Assembly (NCBI RefSeq): GCF_023715465.1
Contig: NZ_JAMBOE010000001.1
Coordinates: forward strand, 620,001-684,000
Source of the DNA: Paenibacillus macerans
Lineage (GTDB): Bacteria; Bacillota; Bacilli; Paenibacillales; Paenibacillaceae
Direction of reading: 5' to 3'
DNA: 64,000 bases
The notes beneath the pieces were generated by a model, which was given only the letters and a program-made list of their open reading frames with translations, did not search any database and had not been told where the DNA came from. Each line of letters opens with the position of its first letter. The stretch's first letter is position 1. The position numbers were made by a program, and so were the translations under genes. Below, one piece after another: positions 41,007 through 50,482 of the stretch.

Positions 41007-43052
41007 CTAATCGATCAGCTCGCCCTGAAAAACCTGCTCCCGCCGCAAATAATCCCGCAGCGCCCCGTACTCCGGCGACGTCCAGAAGGACGCCTCCGCC
41101 ACCAGCCGGGCGGCATCGTCCCGCGCCGCCTCCAGCACCGCATAATCGCTGACCATGTCCGCGATGCGGAAATCCGGCACCCCGCTTTGCTTGGTGCCGA
41201 AAAAATCCCCGGGACCGCGCAGCTCCAGGTCCCGCCGGGCCACTTCGAAGCCGTCGTCCGTATCGGTCATGACCTTCATCCGCTCCTGACCGACCTCCGA
41301 CTTCGGATCGGCGATGAGCACGCAATACGACGCGTGCTCACCCCGGCCCACCCGCCCGCGCAGCTGGTGCAGCTGCGACAGGCCAAACCGGTCGGCGTCC
41401 ATCACAATCATCAGCGTCGCATTCGGCACATCGACGCCGACCTCGACCACGGTCGTCGACACCAATAGTTGCACCTCGTTTTCGTAAAACGCCCGCATCA
41501 CCTCATCCTTTTCCGCCGCTGTCATCCGCCCGTGCAGCAGTCCAACCCGGAAGTCCGGGAAAGCCTGCTGCATCGACACGTACAAATCGATCGCATTTTG
41601 CACGTCAAGCTTGTCCGATTCCTCGATCAGCGGACAGATTACGTATGCCTGCCGGCCTTGCGACACCTCCCGCGAAATAAAGCCGAGCACGCGGTCCATC
41701 ATGTCGTGCTTCACCCAGTAGGTGGAGATCGGCTTACGTCCCTTCGGCCGCTCCGACAACGTCGAGACGTCCATGTCCCCAAAGGCGGTGATCGCCAGCG
41801 TGCGCGGGATCGGCGTCGCCGTCATCGTCAGCACATCAGGATTAAAGCCTTTGCGCCGCAAAATGCTGCGCTGGTTAACGCCAAAGCGGTGCTGTTCGTC
41901 GGTGACGACGAGACTCAGCGAGCGAAAAAATACGTCCTCCTGAATCAACGCGTGTGTCCCGACAACAATATCGATCAGCCCCATTTGCAGCGAGGCCAGC
42001 AGATCCTTGCGCTTACGCCCCGTCAAGCTGCCGGTCAACAGACCAACCGTAATGCCGAACGGCTCAAACAGCCTAGTTAAAGAACGCAGATGCTGCTCCG
42101 CCAAAATTTCGGTCGGAACCATAAAGGCTCCCTGATTCCCCGACTTTACCGCCGCAAACAAGGCGATCGCCGCGATGACAGTTTTGCCCGAGCCAACGTC
42201 CCCCTGCAGCAGCCGGTTCATGCAGTACGGAGAACGCATGTCGCGCAAAATTTCCAGCTCCACCTTCTTCTGCGCATCCGTCAGCTCAAACGGCAGGTTG
42301 CGGACGAACTCCCGCACCGTGGCGTTGTCCACGGCATGCGCCACGCCGTCCATCCGCTCATGGTTCATCGCCCGGTACGCCTGCAGCTTCAACTGAAACA
42401 GAAACAGCTCCTCATACACCATGCGGCTGCGGGCCTGCTGCCCCTCCTCGTTGTCCTGCGGCTGATGAATACGCTGAACCGCGAACTTACGGGGCATCAG
42501 GTCATATTTGCGCAGCAGCTCCTGCGGCAAAATTTCCGGGATCAGCTCCCCGTATTGCTGCAGCGCCTGTCCGATCGACTTGCGCATCCACGCCTGCGTG
42601 ATTTTCCCGCCGACCGAATAAACCGGCTGCAGGCTGCCGCTGCGCAGCGTCCCGCGATCCGGGAATTCCGATTCCGTTACGGTCAATTGGCTGCGGCGCA
42701 TATCCCATTTTCCCGTCAGAATAATTTCCCGGCCGCTCGTCAGCTGATCCTTCAAAAAATGACGATTGAACCAGGTCGCCGTAAACATCCAGTCCTCCGC
42801 GACCATTTTGCACGTTAACCGCGATTTGCGGCCATACCGCTGCAGAACGGGGACGCCCATGATTTTCGCCTGAACCGTCACTTTATCTCCGTCCTTCACC
42901 TCCGTAAGGGAGCGGAGCCGGTAATCCTCGTACCGGAACGGATAATATTCAATTAAATCATTCACCGTAAAGATGCCAAAGGCGTGAAGCTCCTCCTGTT
43001 TAAGAGCGCTCACGCCGCTGACTTGCTTTACGGGAATTTCATGCAAATCCAT
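41007..43052 (-). CDS. recG: ATP-dependent DNA helicase RecG
   Basis: Branch-migration helicase that remodels stalled forks and Holliday junctions. 681 residues: N-terminal wedge/OB domain, then superfamily 2 motifs RLLQGDVGSGKTVIAAIALF (Walker A), VVTDEQHRFGV (DEQH box), MTATPIPRTLAIT and HQLRGRVGRGEHASYC (motif VI). The frame is open further upstream, but MDLHEIPVKQVSGV has GAGGGA nine bases before it. It follows degV by about 45 bp. Confidence 0.96.
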   Translation of the reverse strand: MDLHEIPVKQVSGVSALKQEELHAFGIFTVNDLIEYYPFRYEDYRLRSLTEVKDGDKVTVQAKIMGVPVLQRYGRKSRLTCKMVAEDWMFTATWFNRHFLKDQLTSGREIILTGKWDMRRSQLTVTESEFPDRGTLRSGSLQPVYSVGGKITQAWMRKSIGQALQQYGELIPEILPQELLRKYDLMPRKFAVQRIHQPQDNEEGQQARSRMVYEELFLFQLKLQAYRAMNHERMDGVAHAVDNATVREFVRNLPFELTDAQKKVELEILRDMRSPYCMNRLLQGDVGSGKTVIAAIALFAAVKSGNQGAFMVPTEILAEQHLRSLTRLFEPFGITVGLLTGSLTGRKRKDLLASLQMGLIDIVVGTHALIQEDVFFRSLSLVVTDEQHRFGVNQRSILRRKGFNPDVLTMTATPIPRTLAITAFGDMDVSTLSERPKGRKPISTYWVKHDMMDRVLGFISREVSQGRQAYVICPLIEESDKLDVQNAIDLYVSMQQAFPDFRVGLLHGRMTAAEKDEVMRAFYENEVQLLVSTTVVEVGVDVPNATLMIVMDADRFGLSQLHQLRGRVGRGEHASYCVLIADPKSEVGQERMKVMTDTDDGFEVARRDLELRGPGDFFGTKQSGVPDFRIADMVSDYAVLEAARDDAARLVAEASFWTSPEYGALRDYLRREQVFQGELID

Positions 43053-43098
43053 AATGAAATCCCTCGCTTTACACACCCCATTGAACCCTTGGCGGAAA

Positions 43099-43983
43099 CT
43101 ATTTGGCGGTTCCGGAAGCCGGCCACATAAATACGGCCAGAATACCGGGCCCCACATGCGTGCCCACCACGGCGCCGATGCTCGTGCGGACCACCTCGTG
43201 CAGCATAAAATGCTGCGACAGCAGGTTCAGCATTTCCGCCGCACCTTCCGGATTTACGCCATCGCACACCGCCACGTTCAAATCTTTGCTCTCGCCAAAA
43301 TCGTTCACAAACAGCTCGATCACGCGGGACAGCGCCTTTTTCCGGCCCCGGGCCCGATCGACGGCATAAATGACGCCTTCCCGGTCCACCGACAAAATCG
43401 GCTTGATATTGAGCAAATTCCCCAAAATCGCCGCCGCTTTACCGATTCGGCCGCCTTTTTGCAAATACTCCAGCGTATCGACGAGAAAATAGAGCCGGCG
43501 TTCCTGGCCCAAACGCTCCACTTCTTCACGAATCCGTTCCACCGTCGCCCCTTGCCCCGCCAGCCTGGCCGCATGAACGACCTGCAGCCCAAACCCGTAG
43601 GATGCGCAGAGGGAGTCGATGACGGTAATGCCGGACTCTTGACCCAGTTCTTCCTCAATCATCTCCTTGGCGAGCCGCGCCGATTGGTATGTACCGCTCA
43701 TGCCGGAGGAGATATGGATCGAGATGATCGGCGCGCCGGGATGGGCATCCAGCAGGCCCCGGTATACTTCCGCATACTGCGAAGGCGAAGTTTGCGAAGT
43801 TGTCGGCAACTCGCGCGACTTCGTCAGTTTATCGTAAAACTGTTCCGCAGTAATATCGACGCCTTCAATAAAAGATTGATCGCCAAAGGCCAGCCGCATC
43901 GGCACGATATGGATGCCGTATTCCGAGGCGATACTCTGCGGAATATCCGCTGTGCTGTCCGCCACAATAACAGCCTGCCGCAT
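43099..43983 (-). CDS. DegV-family fatty-acid-binding protein
   Basis: 294 residues. Family motifs: IVADSTADIPQ, TTSQTSPSQYAEVYRGL, ISIHISSGMSGTYQSARLA and VVGTHVGPGILAVF. DegV/FakB proteins hold a fatty acid for phosphorylation by FakA. The gene is directly downstream of fakA, which supports a FakB-type role in using exogenous fatty acids. In B. subtilis this place is taken by the serine dehydratase genes sdaAB-sdaAA, so this is a lineage-specific arrangement. Confidence 0.9.
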   Translation of the reverse strand: MRQAVIVADSTADIPQSIASEYGIHIVPMRLAFGDQSFIEGVDITAEQFYDKLTKSRELPTTSQTSPSQYAEVYRGLLDAHPGAPIISIHISSGMSGTYQSARLAKEMIEEELGQESGITVIDSLCASYGFGLQVVHAARLAGQGATVERIREEVERLGQERRLYFLVDTLEYLQKGGRIGKAAAILGNLLNIKPILSVDREGVIYAVDRARGRKKALSRVIELFVNDFGESKDLNVAVCDGVNPEGAAEMLNLLSQHFMLHEVVRTSIGAVVGTHVGPGILAVFMWPASGTAK

Positions 43984-44028
43984 ACGTATCTCCCCCCTTT
44001 CCTCTATTCCGTTTCCTTTCCGAACCCG

Positions 44029-45798
44029 TCAGGATTCCACCGAAAACAGATAGTAGTAGATCGGTTGACCGCCGGAGTGAACCTCGACTTCGACATCCGG
44101 ATACTTGTCTTGCAGCCAGGACACAAGCCGGTCCGTCATTTCTTCCTCGGCTTCCTCGCCCGCCAGGACGGTGACGATTTCATCGCCGCCGGCCAGCATT
44201 TTGTCCAGCAGCCCCTGACAGGTTTCGAACAGTCCCTCTTCCGTAGCCACGATTTTCGCATCCGCAATGCCGATGTAATGTCCGGCCGTAATTTTCAAAT
44301 CGTCGAACATCGTGTCCCGGACAGCGTACGTCACCTGCCCGGTCTTTACATGCTGCACTGCGTTCAGCATATTCGACTCGTTGACTTCCACGCTCTCCTC
44401 TTCTTGGAAAGCGAACGCCGCCGCAATGCCCTGCGGAATGCTTTTACTCGGAACGACGATGACGCTGCGTTCCCCTTCAAGCAGATCGCGGGCCTGCTGC
44501 GCCGCTAAAATAATGTTCGAATTGTTCGGAAGCACGAACACATGCTGGGCCGAAATGGACTCGATCGCTTTCACGAAGTCCTCCGTGCTTGGATTCATCG
44601 TCTGCCCGCCGGACAAAACGACGTCGACGCCCAGACTGGTGAAAATATCGGCAATGCCTTGCCCCGAAGCGACGGCGATAAATCCGTAAGGCGCCAGTTC
44701 ATCGGCCGGCAATTCTGCAGGGTCCGCCGGCCGGGCCGTTTCCGCCGGTATGTCGGCGAACAGCTCCGGCATCGGAGCGGCATCCATGCCCGCGGTCAGC
44801 AATTCGCGATGCTGCTCGCGCATGTTCAAAATATGAATTTGCGTAATTTCACCGTACTGCAGCGCCAAATTCAGCACATCGCCCGGCGTTTTGGAATGGA
44901 CATGCACCTTGATGATTTCGTCGTCAGCGATCACGATAATGGAATCCCCATTAAGTGACAGCGCTTTCCGGAACTGTTCCTCGTCAAAAATAGCCCCCTG
45001 CACGCCGCCAAGCTTACGATTGATAAAAAATTCCATGTCATATAAGAACTCGATATCCTCGGTTTCCAGCTTGGCTTGGGCCGAAACGGGCACGTGCACC
45101 GCAGCCGCCGGAGCAGGCTGGCGGATTTCGGGAGCCGTAGCCTTAAGCGGGGCTTGTCCTTGCCATGCTTCAGCACCGCCTTCGCCGGACAGCCACTCCA
45201 TAAACCCTTCATAAATATACACAAGTCCTTGACCGCCCGAATCGACGACGCCAACCTGTTTCAGCACGGGCAGTAATTCCGGCGTTCCAGCGAGAGCTTC
45301 CTTGGCTTTGGCTAGCACCTCGCCCATGAGCTCCGTGATATCATGAGTTCTTCTTGCGTAAAAAACCGCGTGTTTGGCCGCTTCCTTCGCCACCGTCAGA
45401 ATCGTTCCTTCCACCGGCTTCACTACCGCTTTATAAGCCGTATCCACGCCGCTCTGCAGGGCGGAGGCGAATTGAATCGTATTAAGCTCCTCCAACGAGG
45501 CGGCATGGCGGCTGAAACCGCGGAACAATTGGGACAAGATAACGCCGGAATTCCCGCGGGCGCCCATGAGCAAACCTTTGGACAAGGTTCCCGCTCTGCT
45601 GCCGACACCTCCCGTTCCGTTATGCTGCAATTCGGTTACGCCAGCCGTCATCGTCAAATTCATATTCGTACCGGTGTCCCCGTCGGGGACCGGGAATACA
45701 TTCAGGGAATTGACGTGCTCCGCATGCTCCGACAGCCGCTTTGCACCGGCTAACACCATGGCGGTAAAATCAGTTCCATTTAAAGAACGCTTACTCAA
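44029..45798 (-). CDS. fakA: fatty acid kinase catalytic subunit FakA (YloV)
   Basis: 589 residues. The N-terminal DAK2-like kinase domain (about 1-200) has NVFPVPDGDTGTNMNLTM and KGLLMGARGNSGVILSQLFRG, the ATP/Mg2+ site. A middle cysteine-free domain includes IIKVHVHSKTPGDVL, and the C-terminal DegV-like half has FVLPNNSNIILAA. FakA phosphorylates fatty acids held by FakB (DegV) proteins. The gene lies between rpmB and degV. The Asp23-like yloU gene that usually precedes it is missing here. Confidence 0.92.
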   Translation of the reverse strand: MSKRSLNGTDFTAMVLAGAKRLSEHAEHVNSLNVFPVPDGDTGTNMNLTMTAGVTELQHNGTGGVGSRAGTLSKGLLMGARGNSGVILSQLFRGFSRHAASLEELNTIQFASALQSGVDTAYKAVVKPVEGTILTVAKEAAKHAVFYARRTHDITELMGEVLAKAKEALAGTPELLPVLKQVGVVDSGGQGLVYIYEGFMEWLSGEGGAEAWQGQAPLKATAPEIRQPAPAAAVHVPVSAQAKLETEDIEFLYDMEFFINRKLGGVQGAIFDEEQFRKALSLNGDSIIVIADDEIIKVHVHSKTPGDVLNLALQYGEITQIHILNMREQHRELLTAGMDAAPMPELFADIPAETARPADPAELPADELAPYGFIAVASGQGIADIFTSLGVDVVLSGGQTMNPSTEDFVKAIESISAQHVFVLPNNSNIILAAQQARDLLEGERSVIVVPSKSIPQGIAAAFAFQEEESVEVNESNMLNAVQHVKTGQVTYAVRDTMFDDLKITAGHYIGIADAKIVATEEGLFETCQGLLDKMLAGGDEIVTVLAGEEAEEEMTDRLVSWLQDKYPDVEVEVHSGGQPIYYYLFSVES

Positions 45799-45986
45799 TG
45801 AGAATTCCCCTTCCTAGCTTGATCCACGTACGCTTGGACTGCGGGCAATCACTTACAACGGCCATGATCCGGCCGGCCCCGGGTCCAACAATCTTGCAAA
45901 GGCAACAATATAAAAGATGATGAAATTATTATGGACTAAACCATATTGTACTATAAGAACACGTAGAAATAAACTTTAACGATCTG

Positions 45987-46016
45987 TTGACGCAGCTTTT
46001 TTTGCTGTGATATTAT
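45987..46016 (+). promoter_or_regulatory. rpmB promoter
   Basis: TTGACG (45987-45992) and TATTAT (46011-46016), 18 bp apart, about 84 bp before the rpmB start. Confidence 0.75.
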
Positions 46017-46099
46017 ATATAAGTATTGTTTTATGCGGTCCATGAGAAATCAAACCGTTATTTTCAAGACAGGTGTACCTGGAACAGGAGGTGTAATGA

Positions 46100-46288
46100 A
46101 TGGCTCGCAAATGTTATGTGACTGGCAAAAAGCCAGGCAGCGGTAACCATGTATCTCACGCAAACAATCGCAATCGGCGCTCTTGGGGCGTAAACGTGCA
46201 AAAGGTTCGGATCTTGGTAGACGGTAAACCAAAGCGCGTATACGTCAGCACTCGGGCTTTGAAATCCGGTAAAGTGACCCGCGTGTAA
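46100..46288 (+). CDS. rpmB: 50S ribosomal protein L28
   Basis: 62 residues: [20 protein letters not shown] at the start, then [16 protein letters not shown] and [13 protein letters not shown], the complete L28. Only one N-terminal cysteine is seen, so no zinc finger. It lies on the plus strand against the surrounding minus-strand genes, the same reversed orientation as in B. subtilis. The RBS is AGGAGGTG. Confidence 0.96.
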   Translation: MARKCYVTGKKPGSGNHVSHANNRNRRSWGVNVQKVRILVDGKPKRVYVSTRALKSGKVTRV

Positions 46289-46310
46289 TGTCGGGACGAG
46301 ACATATAGAC

Positions 46311-46342
46311 AAAAAGCACCTTTTTTATGGAGGTGCTTTTTT
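46311..46342. terminator. bidirectional terminator between rpmB and spoVM
   Basis: AAAAGCACCT / AGGTGCTTTT stem with an A-run before and a T-run after. Confidence 0.88.
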
Positions 46343-46475
46343 CATGCGCTTTTTTGCCCGGAAGTCTTGGGGAATTACCGGTCGAAGCCATCAGCCAAAG
46401 GGCCCTTTCGTGAATGGCAGGCGGGAACCGCTAGGGGCGGGCCCTTCGCTCCTCTGGCGCCCTGCAAGCCGTCCT

Positions 46476-46556
46476 CTAGTTTTTGTGAAACGTATTTAGA
46501 ACGGCTTTAACGAATCCTCCCAAAAACTTAGGCAGCTTGAATGTGTAAAATTTCAT
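46476..46556 (-). CDS. spoVM: stage V sporulation protein M (spore coat anchoring peptide)
   Basis: 26-residue peptide starting MKFYTFKLPKFLGGFVKAVL, nearly the same as B. subtilis SpoVM. It forms a short amphipathic helix that settles on the convex forespore membrane and anchors SpoIVA to start coat assembly; the conserved Pro9 is kept. GGGAGGGTG lies ahead of ATG, and a sigma-E-like -10 (CATAGAAT, 46599-46592 on the minus strand) is further up. Position next to rpmB matches B. subtilis. Confidence 0.93.
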   Translation of the reverse strand: MKFYTFKLPKFLGGFVKAVLNTFHKN

Positions 46557-46631
46557 CGTTCACCCTCCCCATCGTGCTCATGCTCACCCATATTCTATGT
46601 TCGATTTCATTCACCCGTGTATTCCCGCCAC

Positions 46632-46668
46632 AAAAAAAAGGTTACATGAGAACCCTGCTCATGTAACC
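46632..46668 (-). terminator. terminator after rpe
   Basis: Perfect 11-bp stem GGTTACATGAG / CTCATGTAACC and eight T on the minus strand. Confidence 0.93.
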
Positions 46669-46692
46669 CATTGTATGCGCATCTTTTGGCGC

Positions 46693-47364
46693 CTATGCCA
46701 AACCGGCCAGGCTCTCGCGGATTTCTCCGATCGCCGCACGGCGGTCGGCCCGGCCAAACACGGCGTTGCCGGCGACGAGCACATCCGCCCCCGCTTCCAC
46801 GACGAGCGGCGCCGTCGCGGCGGAGATGCCCCCATCCACCTCAATCCGCAAATCCGTCAAGCCAAGTTCGTTTTTCCATGCTTTCAGCTCGCGGATTTTG
46901 CGCAGTGTTCCCGGAATGAACGCCTGCCCGCCAAAGCCCGGATTCACGGTCATCACCAGCACGAGATCAACGTCTTCCAGCACCTCGCGGACCACCGAAG
47001 CCGGCGTGGCCGGATTGATCGCTACCCCCGCCTTGACACCCTGCTCTTTGATCAGGTGCAGCACGCGGTGCAGATGAACGCAGGCCTCGGCATGAACGGT
47101 AATGAGGTGAGCGCCCGCCCCCGCAAACGCGGGAACGTATTCCTCCGGCTTCTCGATCATTAAATGGACGTCCAGCGGCAGCTTCGTGAGCGGCGCGATC
47201 GCCCCCATGACGAGCGGGCCAAACGTCAGATTCGGGACGAAATGGCCGTCCATCACGTCGACATGCAGCCAGTCGGCTCCCCCGCGCTCCACGTCGGCGA
47301 CTTCTTCACCCAGCTTGGCGAAATCCGCCGACAGGATCGACGGCGCAATGTAAATTGGATTCAT
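46693..47364 (-). CDS. rpe: ribulose-phosphate 3-epimerase
   Basis: Interconverts ribulose-5-P and xylulose-5-P in the pentose phosphate pathway. 223-residue TIM barrel: [35 protein letters not shown] (metal ligands), [21 protein letters not shown] and EVDGGI near the C-terminal phosphate site. It starts 4 bp after the rsgA stop; the RBS lies in the rsgA end. The thiN gene that follows rpe in B. subtilis is absent here. Confidence 0.96.
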   Translation of the reverse strand: MNPIYIAPSILSADFAKLGEEVADVERGGADWLHVDVMDGHFVPNLTFGPLVMGAIAPLTKLPLDVHLMIEKPEEYVPAFAGAGAHLITVHAEACVHLHRVLHLIKEQGVKAGVAINPATPASVVREVLEDVDLVLVMTVNPGFGGQAFIPGTLRKIRELKAWKNELGLTDLRIEVDGGISAATAPLVVEAGADVLVAGNAVFGRADRRAAIGEIRESLAGLA

Positions 47365-47368
47365 GCGG

Positions 47369-48268
47369 CTAATACCTCCGTTTTTTCTCTTTCATTTCTT
47401 CCTGGAACTGCACGTAATGTTCATAGCGGCTTGGAGCAATGTCTCCCCGGTCCGCCGCTTCCCTGACCTTGCAGCCGGGCTCGTGCAGATGACTGCAGCC
47501 GCGGAATTTGCACGCTTCGGCGTAGTCCGCAAACTCGCGGAAGCAGCCGGACAGCTCTTCAACGCCGAGCTCGAGGAAGTCGAGCTGGCTGAAGCCCGGC
47601 GTATCGGCCACGTATCCGCCGTTTTCCAGTTCAATCAGCTCCACATGGCGTGTCGTATGGCGGCCGCGGCCCAGCTTCAGGCTGATTTCGCTTGTTTCCA
47701 GCGAAAGACCCAACATCGCGTTCAGCAGCGACGATTTGCCGACGCCCGACTGCCCGGAGAACACGCTGATCTCGCCGGCGAGCAGCGATTTGACCGCCTC
47801 CGTTCCCGCCCCGGTGATGGAGCTTGTGACGACTACCTCATAGCCGATCGACCGGTAAAGCTCTTGAACCCGGAGGATGCTCTCCGAAGTGTCCTCCTCT
47901 TCGTGCAGCAAATCCCCTTTGGTCAGGCAAATGAGCGTCTTAAGCCCGGCATGCTCGATATGCACCAGGAACTTGTCCAAAAGCGGCAAATTGAGGTCCG
48001 GCTCCCGCAAGGAAAAGAGCAGCACCGCCAGCTTGGCGTTGGCGATCGGCGGACGAATCAGCTCCGTTTCGCGCGGCAAAATTTCGTCCACCATGCCCTC
48101 CCCGTTTTCCGTCGGGGAATAAATAACGCGATCCCCGACGAGCGGAGTAACTCCCTTTTTTTTGAATATGCCCCGGCCCCGGCACTGCACATAACTTTCC
48201 GAAGCCGCCTGGGCGGGCTTCACGTAATAATATCCGCTTAATGCCTTCACGATTAAGCCTTCCGGCAT
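47369..48268 (-). CDS. rsgA: ribosome small-subunit GTPase RsgA
   Basis: 299 residues. OB-fold N-terminus, a circularly permuted GTPase with CLTKGDLL (G4) ahead of [17 protein letters not shown] (G1) and DTPGF (G3), and a C-terminal zinc finger (C-x-x-x-x-C-x-H-x-x-x-x-x-C in [14 protein letters not shown]). It checks 30S maturation. Lies between prkC and rpe as in Bacillus (cpgA). Confidence 0.96.
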   Translation of the reverse strand: MPEGLIVKALSGYYYVKPAQAASESYVQCRGRGIFKKKGVTPLVGDRVIYSPTENGEGMVDEILPRETELIRPPIANAKLAVLLFSLREPDLNLPLLDKFLVHIEHAGLKTLICLTKGDLLHEEEDTSESILRVQELYRSIGYEVVVTSSITGAGTEAVKSLLAGEISVFSGQSGVGKSSLLNAMLGLSLETSEISLKLGRGRHTTRHVELIELENGGYVADTPGFSQLDFLELGVEELSGCFREFADYAEACKFRGCSHLHEPGCKVREAADRGDIAPSRYEHYVQFQEEMKEKKRRY

Positions 48269-48301
48269 AAATGCAGGCCCTCGCTTTCATCTCGATATGC
48301 C

Positions 48302-50482
48302 TTAATGACCATGTTTGTTGCCCTTGCCTTTACCGTTGCCTTTACCTTTAACCTTGTCGTTCGCGGCGGAGATCAGTTTGCCCGATTGAACCATACCGGT
48401 GTCCGGGATCTCTCCCGAATTCTGATCCATCGTATTCTCGTCGCCCCACGTCTCCTCCGAGCCGGTAGGCGGGAATTCCGGAACAGGCACCGTCCCCTGC
48501 TTGGCGTCGATATAGTTTATCTGGTAGGTATCCAGCAGCACGCCATCCCGAGTCACGGAAACGTAGCCATCCTTGTTTGGCGCAAGCACGAGATCGACCG
48601 CAAGATATTGCGCTTTGCCGATCGTTTTGCTGCCCCAATCCCGGCTATCGCCGCGCGCGTCTCCATAGCTGATGCTGATTTTGCTTTTCTGACCTTCCAC
48701 TGCGGGAACGACCGGCACCTGATACGTATACTGGATCGCCTCCGGCGGATAGCCGGTGCTGACGAATAAAGTAACTTCCGAGCCCGGCGGGACTTCTTCA
48801 TTCGGCGCGTTCGGCCACTGCTTGATGACCTTGCCTGCGTCCATTTCGTAGCTGGATTGCTCTTTGATGCCGCCCTCGGCCAGCTTCAGCCCCAGCTTTT
48901 TGATTTCGTCCTCCGCGTCGGCCTGGGTTTTGCCTACAAAATTCGGCATTTTGACGTTTTCCGGCCCTTTGCTGACTTTCAGCACGACTTCCTCCGTTGC
49001 CGGATCGAATTCCGCTCCGGGGTCAGGACTTTGGCCGATGACTTGGCCCGCTTCCTTATCGTCGCTGGGCTCCTCCTTTTTCGAAATGCGGTCTTCGTCG
49101 ATCCCCAAGGCAACGAGTTGCTTCACGGCTTCATCGTAAGTCTTACCATCCGTCAGCGTCGGCATCTTGGGCAGCGGCTTGGCAATACTGACCTTGAGGT
49201 CGACCGTGGAGCCTTCCTTCACCTTCATGCCTTCCGGTTTGCCCTGTTCATAAACGATGCCTTCGTCGAAGCCTTCTTTATACTCGCGGGCGATTTCGCC
49301 GACTTCAAGCCCGTTTTCGTTAAGCTTGGCGATCGCATCCTGTTCCTTCATGTTCACGACCCCCGGTACGCCAACCTCCGGCACCGTGACCAAGTTAGTG
49401 ACGTACCAGGCCACGCCCGCCAGCGCCAGCAGGACGACCAAGGTCAATCCGATCCATAACGCCGGCTTGCCCCAAGCTTTTTTCTTCGGGTTCTCGCGCA
49501 CTTCGGACGTCGCCGCCGCATTGTCACGCTCCCGCGGATTATCCCGGCTCAGCTTGGCGGCTCCTCCCTTTTGGGCACTGCTTTGGGGGCGGATGGCCGG
49601 TATGATTCGCGTGTTGTCTTCGTCATCATGATCAATAAAGTCCAGTTTGGATTCCATCCGCCGTTCCGGCAGCAGGCAAGTCTCCAGGTCGCGCAGCATT
49701 TCTTTGGCCGACTGGTAACGTTCCCCGGGATTTTTGCGCATCGACTTTAAAATAATATTTTCCACGCTTTGCGGAATCATCGGATTGACCGTCCGCGGCT
49801 CGTCGAAATGCTCCTGCAGATGTTTCAGCGCCACGCTGATCGGGCTTTCGCCCAAAAAAGGAAGCCTTCCCGTCAGCATTTGATACAGCACGATCCCGAG
49901 GGAATACAGGTCCGACTTTTCCCCGGTTGCCACCCCTTTGGCATGTTCCGGCGAAAAATAATGCACCGAGCCAACCACCGAGCCCGTTTGTGTAATCGTT
50001 GTCGACGTGACGGCGCGGGCGATGCCGAAGTCGGTAACCTTCACCCATCCGTTGCGCCCGATTAATATGTTGTGAGGTTTAATATCACGGTGAATGATTT
50101 GATTCTGATGGGCGTGATCCAGCGCGTCGGCGATTTGCGACGCGATGCGGACGGCTTCCTCGACCTGCAGCGGAGCCCGCTCCTTGATGATTTCATTCAA
50201 ATTTTGGCCTTCCACGAACTCCATAACGATATAATGAACTTCGTCTTCCTGTCCGACATCATACACGCTGACGATGTTTGGATGCGATAAGGATGCGGCC
50301 GACTGCGCTTCCCGGCGGAAACGCCGGATAAATTCCTCGTCATTCACAAATTGTTGACGCAGCACTTTTATGGCTACGTAGCGATTCAGCAAAATGTCCT
50401 GCGCTTTATAGACGAGCGCCATTCCGCCTCCGCCGATTCGTTCGATAATCTGGTAACGGCCGCCCAATTCGTGTCCGATCAT
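48302..50482 (-). CDS. prkC: Ser/Thr protein kinase PrkC with PASTA domains
   Basis: 726 residues. Kinase domain (about 10-265) with IGGGGMALVYKAQ, VAIKVL, HRDIKPHNIL and TDFGIA; a juxtamembrane linker; one membrane span near 345-365; then PASTA-type repeats outside (VPEVGVPGVVNMKEQDA, KMPTLTDGKTYDEAVKQL, KMPNFVGKTQADAEDEI). PrkC senses peptidoglycan fragments and controls germination and wall metabolism. The C-terminus has an odd Lys/Gly/Asn/His-rich tail after a non-PASTA segment. ATG overlaps the prpC stop by 4 bp. Confidence 0.95.
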   Translation of the reverse strand: MIGHELGGRYQIIERIGGGGMALVYKAQDILLNRYVAIKVLRQQFVNDEEFIRRFRREAQSAASLSHPNIVSVYDVGQEDEVHYIVMEFVEGQNLNEIIKERAPLQVEEAVRIASQIADALDHAHQNQIIHRDIKPHNILIGRNGWVKVTDFGIARAVTSTTITQTGSVVGSVHYFSPEHAKGVATGEKSDLYSLGIVLYQMLTGRLPFLGESPISVALKHLQEHFDEPRTVNPMIPQSVENIILKSMRKNPGERYQSAKEMLRDLETCLLPERRMESKLDFIDHDDEDNTRIIPAIRPQSSAQKGGAAKLSRDNPRERDNAAATSEVRENPKKKAWGKPALWIGLTLVVLLALAGVAWYVTNLVTVPEVGVPGVVNMKEQDAIAKLNENGLEVGEIAREYKEGFDEGIVYEQGKPEGMKVKEGSTVDLKVSIAKPLPKMPTLTDGKTYDEAVKQLVALGIDEDRISKKEEPSDDKEAGQVIGQSPDPGAEFDPATEEVVLKVSKGPENVKMPNFVGKTQADAEDEIKKLGLKLAEGGIKEQSSYEMDAGKVIKQWPNAPNEEVPPGSEVTLFVSTGYPPEAIQYTYQVPVVPAVEGQKSKISISYGDARGDSRDWGSKTIGKAQYLAVDLVLAPNKDGYVSVTRDGVLLDTYQINYIDAKQGTVPVPEFPPTGSEETWGDENTMDQNSGEIPDTGMVQSGKLISAANDKVKGKGNGKGKGNKHGH

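Noticed and set aside
43054..44508. 484-codon open frame on the + strand over degV and fakA
   Set aside because: Spans two well-supported genes on the other strand and shows no domain.
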